Positions 55,636 through 64,000 of a stretch of 64,000 nucleotides of DNA are shown here, one piece after another (position 1 is the first letter of the stretch; every line of letters starts with the position of its first letter). The position numbers and the translations under genes are program-made. The stretch is from Gracilariopsis chorda (taxonomy: Eukaryota; Rhodophyta; Florideophyceae; Gracilariales; Gracilariaceae). Below the pieces are notes generated by a model. That model worked only from the letters and a program-made list of their open reading frames with translations, was not told the DNA's origin and did not search any database. The stretch is taken from contig NBIV01000059.1 of assembly GCA_003194525.1 (NCBI GenBank), positions 62,001 through 126,000 on the forward strand, given 5' to 3'.

Positions 55636-55996
55636 GCACGATTTCGTTATTTTGGCGCAAACTGCGCCAGCACCCAAAATCGTGCTTCATGTTCATTTTT
55701 TGAGCCTTTTGGTACGCCAACTCTTTGTACCAATGATAATCAAACGTTTTGGACAACTAAAATGTTTGATTCTCAGGTTTGTCACCGCTCAAGCTCCGGC
55801 CTTATCACTCTTTCCTGCAGGCAAGATGCAGACGTCACAACTGCAGCAAAGAATGGTAGGGCGGCCCTACCACTCTTTCCTGCAGGCAAGATGCAGACAT
55901 CACAACTGCAGGAAAGTGTGGTAGGGCGGCGCTACCACTCTTCCCCGCGGGCAAGATGCAGACGTCACCACTGCAGGAAAGAGTGCTAGGGCCGAA
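55636..55996. repeat. Cluster of consecutive palindromes, including three tandem 65-66 bp hairpin units
   Basis: In order: GCACGATTT/AAATCGTGC (55636-55685) enclosing TGGCGC/GCGCCA; GGTAC/GTACC (55711-55731); AATCAAAC/GTTTGATT (55738-55771); then tandem units starting 55801, 55867 and 55932. In the middle unit CCTACCACTCTTTCCTGCAG (55866) pairs with 55906-55925 with one mismatch. GGGCCGAAGGCCC closes the cluster. Confidence 0.85.
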
Positions 55997-56222
55997 GGCC
56001 CTTCTTACCCTTGTAGAAGTATAATCATCTATTTGACGGCAAAAGTCCCTTCGTAGACCCAATTGCCTATTTATTTGGCTTCCTCTTCCGGCGCAACTTT
56101 TTGCTAGTGTTTTCTAGCCTTTTCTCTAAAATTATAGTCGTATCGTCCTTTGATGCACTGGTAACCTATTTCGCAATTGCTTCGAAACAAGAAAGAAGGT
56201 CCATGTGTGCAGTAGAACCATC
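55997..56222. other. Short spacer before the gypsy LTR
   Basis: No gene or repeat seen. Confidence 0.5.
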
Positions 56223-57049
56223 TGAAGTGCAACGCCCTCAGGGAGGGATTCTTGGTACTTGAAAGCTTTCCCGATATTATCGGTTGTGTAGTGTGTATAT
56301 GAACTACGCCCCACTATGGTGGATATGGACACGTGGGACACGGTTTTGGGTCAATTGGCGGTTGGCCCCAGTAGTGGATGTTGCCACGAAATGTGGAGTA
56401 TTTTAGTTCATATTATTTATTATTTTCACACCCATTTTTGGGAAGCTAGTACTTAGTGCGACGGCGCACTGCCGTCGCACCAGTAAACCTTCCCCAACAA
56501 GGGACCCAAACCGGGGGAATTGGCTCTAGTTGTTGCCGCTTGCGCGCGTACTCTACTCCTCCTTGGAGGGAAACGCCGTAAACCATGCGACATCTAACCC
56601 CCTTGCACATCTAAAGAAACCCATCACTGGGAATATAATTGTTCCAATCATATTGGTGTTTCGCCCTGTATAGGGAGTCCTGTCCACCGGCATTGCCGTA
56701 TCTGCTCGTCGCTCTCGCGACTCACATCGTTCTCTCTTCCTCCCCTTCGCCCTTCCTTTTCGCCCTTTTTAGGGTAGCACCCCCCGCTATCCGCGGCCCT
56801 CGTGTGCGCATCCGCTCACACTTCCCCACTTACGTGGAAACATACCTCTACTGAGGATCACACCCCTCTCACGCGGATACCGAATCTTTGCCTTCACCTC
56901 CCTGCGCGAGTCGCGACAGGTGTCCCTGGTCTTACAAACCGGCTTCACCGTGACACCTCTGGGAGGGCTCTACCCAACTGGGTTCACCTCGTGAGAGGAA
57001 GATCCCGAACGTCTTTCGGTTTTTTTCCCCTTTGGGGCATTGCACCACA
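56223..57049 (+). repeat. Gypsy 5' LTR
   Basis: Begins TGAAGTGCAACG, where homology with the other copy starts, and ends in CACA just before the primer-binding site, giving about 827 bp. It contains a perfect hairpin TGCGACGGC/GCCGTCGCA at 56457-56479. The end is inferred, since the 3' LTR is not in the window. Confidence 0.85.
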
Positions 57050-57052
57050 AAG

Positions 57053-57062
57053 TGGTCTCCCG
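57053..57062 (+). promoter_or_regulatory. Gypsy primer-binding site, tRNA-Tyr-like
   Basis: TGGTCTCCCG lies three bases after the LTR. Its complement CGGGAGACCA is the 3' end known for eukaryotic tRNA-Tyr including CCA. Confidence 0.6.
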
Positions 57063-57154
57063 ACCTAGAATCGGTTTTTGTTTTCCCTCTTACGAGGTTT
57101 TTTTTTATTTACCGGAAGTTCCGTGATTGTCTCCCGTCGTAACGGTATTTTCTC

Positions 57155-59326
57155 ATGTCGAGAAATCCCTCCGACGCGGAGCCAGTGGTTACGCGTAGTC
57201 GCTCCCGCGACAACGCGGACACTTCCGAAGTTCGGTTCGTACCCCGTATCCCTATACGGACAAGTTCCAGCTGTGCTGGCACCGCTTCATCGCGGGATGA
57301 TACCCCTGACCGGGAACCCCGGAACCTCCTTTTGCCCTCGTTATCACCCCCGCAGGGGAATGCAGCATCGACTCCAACTGTTGCCGCAGTGCCCCAGGCA
57401 CCCCGGCCTGCTCCCGCTGTCGCGGCTTCAAGTTCCCGTGGAACGGGCGATAACACCCCCCAGGGGACTTCCCTGGAATCCCGGGTCCGCGCTCTGTGGA
57501 CCGCCCATGACACCCTAGTAGGGGAACTAAAATATCTCCAAGAGGTGGTCTCGGCAACCCCCGTAAAGGAGGTTGCCGAGGAACTCCGTATTTTACGGTC
57601 TGACGTCAACTCCGTGTTGGAGAGTTTGGGACAACCCGCCACCTTCATCGAAGGAGTTGAAGCCCGATTTGATCGGATTGGTGCCCGCCTGGAGACGCTG
57701 GAGCAGTTCGTCCTCATGGACAAACCGTCCCCGAATGATCCGGTAAACGAGGCATCGCACAACGACCAGCTTGCTGGGAAGAAGAAACGCCGTCATCGAC
57801 GGAAACAACACCGAAAATATTCGGACTCCGGTTCTTCGACATCGTCGGACTCATCCCGAAACCATTCGGTTAGCTCGAGCTCCTCGGACTCCGACTCGGA
57901 GGACGAGAAGCGAGGCTACTCCTCCCGCTCGAGGCGGTCATCGGCCACTGAAGGTGTGGTCCGAACCCGCCAGAAGGGGAGAAGACACCCCGGTCTCCGG
58001 GAATTGAAACCGACAAACCCGGATTACCGGAAGCTTTTATCATACCGGTACTACCGGCTCGAAGAATCTTCACTTGGACGTACGCCCCGTGGTACGGGAA
58101 AGGTGCGAGAATGCATTAAGCGAATGCAGCTCTCGCTCCGCAACCAGTATTTTACTGGAGAGGACCCAGTCCTAGTACTGGATTTTCTATCCCGCTTTGT
58201 AGCGGAGGCCGATATCCTCGGTATGAATGAGGGACAAGCCTATTTGGCTTTACCGTATTTCTTACGGGGAGTGGCGGAGGACCAATACACCTCTGTCATA
58301 GGATCTTCTCGCGCCTCAGAGGGAGGAGTTACTTGCTGGCCGGAGGCTGTGCAGTATCTTCTGCGCTCCTACGCCACCAACACCGCTATTAAGCAGGCTA
58401 TCCTCGCTTTGCGAGATACACGCCAGCGTGCTGGAGAGACCGAGACCGATTACTCGGTGCGCCTTAACAAGGCTTTCCACACATGTGGTAACGTATACCC
58501 CGCTGGGGAGCGCAGTACCATGTTCAATGATGGTCTTGACCCGGCAATCCGGAGTTTAGTTACCCATTATCGAAAGGACAAGCGGAGGATCACCTACCTC
58601 GAGCTGGTCCAACACGCTCGAGCGGAAGGGGATGCACTTCGTGCAAGAACTCCGAACAATCGGTCTAAATCCGCCAAGGCGTTGTTGCTGGAAAGCGAAG
58701 CTTCCTCTCTCCCGCTCACCGCCGATGGGAACCCTGGACAGGGATTTGATACCGTGCATTTAGTGCAGGGGGATGGTGTGTCGATACCCACCAGTGATTT
58801 GCCGTCAACGACGGAGATGACCCATGATACGGGAACAGAAGATCCCGTTCTATACGGTGGTAACAGTCGGGTTCAACCCCAATGACTCCCGTTTTCAAAC
58901 TTTCAATCCCGTTATCAACGGCCTGGATGGACTGACACCCGCCCTGCGGTTCGCTTCTCCGATACTCGGAATAATAATCCGCGTGTCGCGATGCTGGCTC
59001 TCATTTGCCACCTGTGTTATGCCCATGGTCATACCTCTCCTCAGTGTATTTGTTCACTGAAGGATATGGCCAAGGTGGTGGCAAATTATGAGGCCCTCAC
59101 TCCAGAGGAGAAACGTTCCGTCCCGACGGCTTCCTACCTCCGTGCTAAAACGGACTTTTTCCACGCCCTACCACAGACCCCGCGTGCGCGGCAAGCTTCA
59201 TACACCCCGATTCGGGAGATCCAACCACCCGTTGCAACCCCCGCTTATGCGGATAGAAACCCCCGTCAACGGGATGAAGCACTCTTTGTAGAGGAAACCA
59301 ACCCGCCGCTGAAGGCGGAAAGCTAA
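57155..59326 (+). pseudogene. Gypsy gag with coiled coil, Ser/Arg-rich segment, capsid and zinc knuckle
   Basis: ATG at 57155; one frame to TAA 59324-59326, broken once by TGA 58883-58885. A helical segment at residues 110-190 precedes a basic then Ser/Asp-rich stretch (KKKRRHRRKQHRK, SSSSSDSDSEDEK). Residues about 325-510 form the retrotransposon gag capsid region (FLSRFVAEADILGMNEGQAY, TDYSVRLNKAF). After the stop lies a CCHC knuckle CHLCYAHGHTSPQC near 59000-59045. The last 49 bases overlap the pol frame. Confidence 0.88.
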
Positions 59327-62300
59327 CTGAGGGAGTCTTCCCTTTGGGAGAGGCGTCCTCAAGAACGAGGCTGTTAGCGCCCGAGGCGTCCTCGCCTCGC
59401 TCCCCGGTGAAAGTCCTCTCGAGGAAAGACACCGCTGACGCGGACTCTGCGCACCTCGGTGTGTTGCGTCGCCCGTGGATACGGAGTAAAAATCCCCGGA
59501 TTCCCGGTAGAGTCTTGGTCTTGGCCAAGCGCAATTATAAGGTCTATGCCGACCTTGGCCTTGACCCCCAGTTTATGGTGAGGTTTCTCACCGTCCTGGA
59601 TACAGATGCAGGCCCCAACTTTGTTATGGAATCATTGTTACCCCCGCTTGTGCGGTCGCGTATCCGCTCTGACGCGATCCCCGACATTTCGGATGCGAAC
59701 AACAATCCGTTACAAACGGTGGGCACAGTGGACCTCGGCGTGAGACTTGGTACCTCTGTGGTGAAGTTGGACTTCATCGTTTGCCGTTCATTGGCAGCAC
59801 CAGTGATACTGGGATGTGATTACTGCGACAGGTTTTTCGACGCAATCAGGCCCCGCCTCAGGCGTGTAGAACTTGACGACGGATCGTCGGTTCCGATTGT
59901 TTGCTGCCCGCTAAAGCGGTCCTCTGGGAAACAAGTTCCGCTCCCTGCTGCGCAGGAACCACCGCCCGCGTCCCGCGAGTCCACCAAGCTCCGCGTCGCT
60001 GCCTCGGTTTCTATACCGGCTGAGTCCCAAGTCTGGGTGCAGGTAAATTCCCGTCAACACGGTCTTCGGGTTATACAACCCCTCGCCTCGTTGTACGAGA
60101 AATCCCAGCTGGCGCTGGCTAATGGAATTGTCTCCATTTCCCCGGATGTCCCTTTCCGGATATTGGTTGCCAACTATGGCAAACACCCCCAGTATCTGGT
60201 CAAACACCAAGTAATTGGGAGTGTAACCCCCCATCCAATGGGAATGCTGCCAACAAAGATGACAGCCGCCGATGTACTCGGAGTTACCACCTCTTCCGAG
60301 GAGTTCGACCCGCCGTCCGAAGACGTCAAGTCTAAGGAGGGGGAGGAAACCGCTACTTCAGCGTCGAACATACCGAGTAACTCGGAATTGCGAATCACAC
60401 CTGTTCCACAGGACAATGCTCCATCGAGCAACGACCGGATTGATCCGGAAAAAGCACTTGAAGCGCTGGACTTCAGCCACGTGCCAGAGTCGCACCGCGA
60501 CAAACTCCGTACTATGTTACGGGAATTCACCACAATGTGGGATGGCTCGCTTGGCGAGATTAATGCAACGGAACACCGGATCGATTTAATCCCCGGTGCG
60601 CGACCGGTTGCACAACCCCCTTACAGGGCAGGTCCGAAAGCTCGGGAAGAGGAGCAGTCCCAAGTGGACAAGATGCTCCGCGCAGGTTTGATTGAGCCCG
60701 CTCAATCACCCTGGGCATCCCCAGTTGTACTGGCTTTAAAGGCCGACGGAACCTGGAGGTTCTGTGTCGACTACCGCCGGCTCAATGCCGTGACTGTTAG
60801 GGACACGTACCCCATCCCTCGTATGGACGAGTGCATTGACTCCCTTGGAGACGCCACCGTGTTCACGGCCCTTGATGCCAATTGGGGATATTGGCAAGTA
60901 CCTGTGAGACAGGAGGATCGCGATAAAACCACATTCACCTGCCATGCAGGGACGTACCGCTTCAAGCGGATGCCGTTTGGGTTAACCAACGCCCCTGCCA
61001 CCTTTCAGCGTGCAGTAGATATTCTACTAAACCGCTTTAAGTGGCGGAGCTGTCTGGTCTACCTTGATTATATTATCATCTTCTCCAACTCGTTGGACGA
61101 CCATCTCACTCACGTCCGAGACGTGCTGACCGTACTCCGCGATGCGGGAACTACCCTCAAGTTGAGGAAATGCGAGTTTTTCACAGATACTGTGAAGTAT
61201 CTGGGTCACATTATCCGTCCTGGACGGTTAGAGATCGAGAAAGCTCTAGTCAAATCCCTCGTTGAGGCGAAAGAACCCCGACTCAAACGGAAGTGCGCTG
61301 CTTTTTGGGGCTGGTCAACGTCTATCGACGGTTTATCCCGAACTTTTCGGATACTGCAGCGCCCCTAAACGCGTTTTTGTGAAAGGAGAACCCCCCAAAA
61401 CTGGGAACATTTACGCCCGAGCAATCGGAAGCCTTCAAATCCTTAAAGGAGGCTGTCACATCAGCACCAATCCTACATCTCCCAAAACTTGGGTTGCCAT
61501 ACTCCGTAGATATGGACTCGAGCAACTACCAAGTCGGGTGTGCTCTTTTTCAAACCACCCTCGAGGGGCAACGACATCCAATTGGTTATTGGTCGCGCTG
61601 GCTCAATGTTCATGAGCGGAACTACTCCGTATCGGAGAAAGAGTGCCTCGCCGTCGTATGGAAGATGACCACTCTGCGCCCCTACCTTATGGGAATTCAT
61701 TTCACCGTGTACACGGATCATTCCTCATTGAGGTGGTTGATGAATATCTCCGACCCGTCGGGACGCCTTATGCGCTGGAGACTCCACCTCGCGGAATATG
61801 ACTTTCAAGTCATTTATAAAAAGGGCGCGCAGAACACCCAGGCCGACGCTTTATCACGGTTACCCACAAGTAGGGAAGCACTCCCAACGGAGGACGATGA
61901 AGTCCCATGTTTCATGGCTATAGACCCGAATGATCCGGAATATGCCGTCGAGGCTAGGCCAGAAAACTGGGACGAGGATGCTGATTTTGACGAACTACTC
62001 GCATCGCGAGATAAACCTGAGAACCCGTTACCGGGAAACTTTGTACCGGTATCACCGGAAGAAATGATCCGAGAACATTTCGGCGACCCATTCTGTACGA
62101 GAATTCGTGCCCGTATCAACGGTGGTGAAGATCTCCCTTTCGGGGTAAACGACAAAGGCTACCTCGTAAGAAAGGTCGAAGCCCGCCCACAGATTGTGGT
62201 ACCACATTCCCTGCAATCGCGGGTAATACATCTATCACACTACGCCCCCGTTGGAGGTCACCCAGGTGGGAGGAAACTCTACCTAACCCTGCGAAGGGAT

Positions 62301-64000
62301 TTCTATTGGCCCGCAATGGCGGTGGATTGCTACGCAACCGTGCGGTTTTGTAGCGAATGCGCGAAGAATCGCGTCAAACTCCGCAAAAATGCGAAGAAGA
62401 TGAAACTATTCCCCGCAAGGGCGCCACTCGAGTTTATCGCAATTGATCTTCTCGGACCACTACTCACCACAAAACGTGGAAACAAGTTTCTACTTGTCAT
62501 CACCGACCGCTTTTCTAAGCTGGTACGGACTGTCCCTCTTCGGAGGATAACCGCTCTCATAGTGGCCCAGGCTCTAGTGACGCACTGGATTTTTGTCTAC
62601 GGTCCCCTGTGGAGGTGCTCTCTGACAACGGGAAGCAGTTCGTGAGCAAGTTCTTCCAGGATGTTTGTCGCATCCTGGATGTCAAGAACTTGTTCACGAC
62701 TACCTACCACCCCCAGTGTAATGGGCAAGTTGAACGGTTTAACTGGACGTTACTCGCGGCGTTACGTTCCTATGTCGCTGACCACCCAGCGAATTGGGAT
62801 CTCTACGCTGATGTGGTAACATACGCGTACAATACGCAGGTACACCGGACTACCGGAGTTTCGCCATTCGAGTTGGTTCTATCTAGAACACCCCCACCTG
62901 TGGCGCTGGAACCCCAAGCTACCATGGACAATTTCCCATCTGTGGGTATCTACCGGCAGCAATGGAAGCAATGGCTTTCCAAGCTGGTCTCTGCTGCGCG
63001 GAAGTCTATGGCACGGGCCCAAGCCGCTTACAAGCGGGATTTCGACGCTCGCTTTCGAGGGAAACCGTCCCCGATTCAGGCAACTAACTACGTCTTCATC
63101 AGGAAGGAATACTACAACCCGGAACGGGAGAAGCGTCACAAACTCTCGCCTGTGGCGGATGGACCCTTCAAGGTCATCTCTGTTAACACCGACACTTTCA
63201 TGGTAGAGATGGGCGACACGCACGAACGGATTTCCCGTGATCGTGGTGTCCTTGCCCCTTCTCCCTCGTCAGAGGTAGTCCTGGATCCAGGCAACCCGGT
63301 TTCTACGGACTCTGGAACACCGGAACAATCCGGGAGTACTAGACCTACGGTACTACCAAACCCCAGCCGGGGACTCTCAGACCTACCGACTCTGTCGGAC
63401 TCACCGGCTCAGCCGGGTAATTCGGGCCCCTCAGCGCCCGCCCCTACCACGTCCGCCCCACTGGCGCGCATCTATACCCGCCAGGCGGGGAATGTTATCC
63501 CTTATCCCGCCGCTCCGTCTAAGGAGGGGGGAGGAGAACACTCGTTTTCGAGGAACGATATCGCCGTCGCAACGGGAAACACACCGTGACATACGGAACA
63601 CTGACCGTGGAGCACGGAGTATGTCACGCGACACTAATCCCCCGTTCCCGGGCAAGTGCTGTGCAACAGGAACCAGACGCGCAGGCCCCGCAAAAGCGGC
63701 GAATACACCGTTTGTCACGGGAAAACGAGAAGCCTCACTCCAATACCGCAGCAGCGGAAAGGCAATCGCCCAATCCATCCCCGGAGGCATCGCCACAAAC
63801 GCGGAAAACATACCGTGCTACATGGGAAGTTGAAGCGCAACTACCGCACACCCCTGTCAGGGAAGGATCCCCGACAAGGGAGTATGGTGACGATTGCCCC
63901 CAATCCCCTGAGCAGGGCGAGGCCTCGAAGCCGCCGTTGGCGGAAGTCCCCCCGGAAGCGGTTCAATCAGGTCGATCAGACCCGCGCCTTGCGGAGAAGG
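59278..64000 (+). pseudogene. Gypsy pol: protease, RT, RNase H, integrase, linker (partial)
   Basis: The frame opens at 59278, -1 relative to gag. Protease: the usual DTGA reads DTDA (VLDTDAGPNFV). RT: VDYRRLNAVTVRDTYPIPR, MPFGLTNAPATFQ, and the YLDD box reads VYLDYIIIF, so the second Asp is lost. A frameshift near 61290 and a TGA near 61378 separate RT from RNase H (YSVDMDSSNYQVGCALF, YTDHSSLRWL, ADALSRLP). Integrase: HHCC (HYAPVGGHPGG, CSECAKN), then AIDLLGPL, a shift near 62605, SDNGKQF and NGQVERFN. The GPF-type C-terminus (VADGPFKVISV) follows. A last shift near 63560 leads into a Pro/Glu-rich linker that continues past the window. Confidence 0.92.

Larger units (their letters stand above)
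56223..64000 (+). mobile_element. Ty3/gypsy chromovirus-family element, 3' end outside the window
   Basis: 5' LTR, primer-binding site, gag and pol in the order protease, RT, RNase H, integrase identify Ty3/gypsy. It belongs to the same family as the minus-strand copy at 40.75-45.16 kb, as LTR and integrase linker match. The chromodomain and 3' LTR would lie beyond 64000. Altered protease and RT active sites, a TGA in gag and several pol frameshifts show that it is inactive. Confidence 0.93.

Overview
This is eukaryotic nuclear DNA dominated by decayed transposable elements, with short relics of cellular genes between them. I recognise no clearly intact host gene. The relics include a formin FH2 domain, a STE20-type kinase, a STAND/NB-ARC NTPase, an NAD+-dependent DNA ligase and, probably, a TamB/TIC236-like protein. 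The last two are bacterial or plastid types. Together with the Ulp1-bearing Mutator-like element they suggest an alga or another plastid-derived lineage, but this is inference and I do not assign a species.

Layout. 1-6.1 kb: a Mutator-like element (MULE) whose left end lies outside the window. It has long terminal inverted repeats (TIRs), a Ulp1/C48 cysteine protease frame, a broken transposase and a SWIM zinc finger. 6.25-8.6 kb: NAD+ ligase relic, TamB-like fragment on the other strand, and a small coiled-coil ORF. 9-11.25 kb: AC-rich DNA, a 73-79 bp satellite and a tandem 365-bp duplication sharing its core motif. 11.25-17.1 kb: mostly non-coding, with two unrecognised frames. 17.15-23.62 kb: a complete Ty1/copia element with LTRs and a 5-bp target duplication. 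23.6-38.4 kb: kinase relic, and an NB-ARC relic between 0.65-kb inverted repeats. 38.4-45.2 kb: a pile-up of copia reverse transcriptase, a PIF/Harbinger transposase, and the 3' half of a Ty3/gypsy chromovirus on the minus strand. That chromovirus carries an extra gene in antisense between its chromodomain and 3' LTR. 46-47.3 kb: formin relic. 48-49.4 kb: a tRNA-like sequence and several inverted repeats. 50.0-55.4 kb: an autonomous Helitron whose RepHel frame of about 1,810 codons has point stops but no frameshift. 55.6-56.0 kb: a palindrome cluster. 56.2-64.0 kb: a second gypsy element of the same family on the plus strand, running off the window.

The element genes work as usual units: gag, protease, integrase, RT and RNase H for the LTR elements; HUH Rep plus PIF1-like helicase for the Helitron; transposase for the MULE and Harbinger. 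Nearly all carry stops, frameshifts or altered catalytic residues. The most unusual items are the antisense gene inside the chromovirus, the frame-preserved Helitron, the -1 frameshift arrangement with an upstream zinc-finger ORF in the copia element, and the NAD+ ligase relic.
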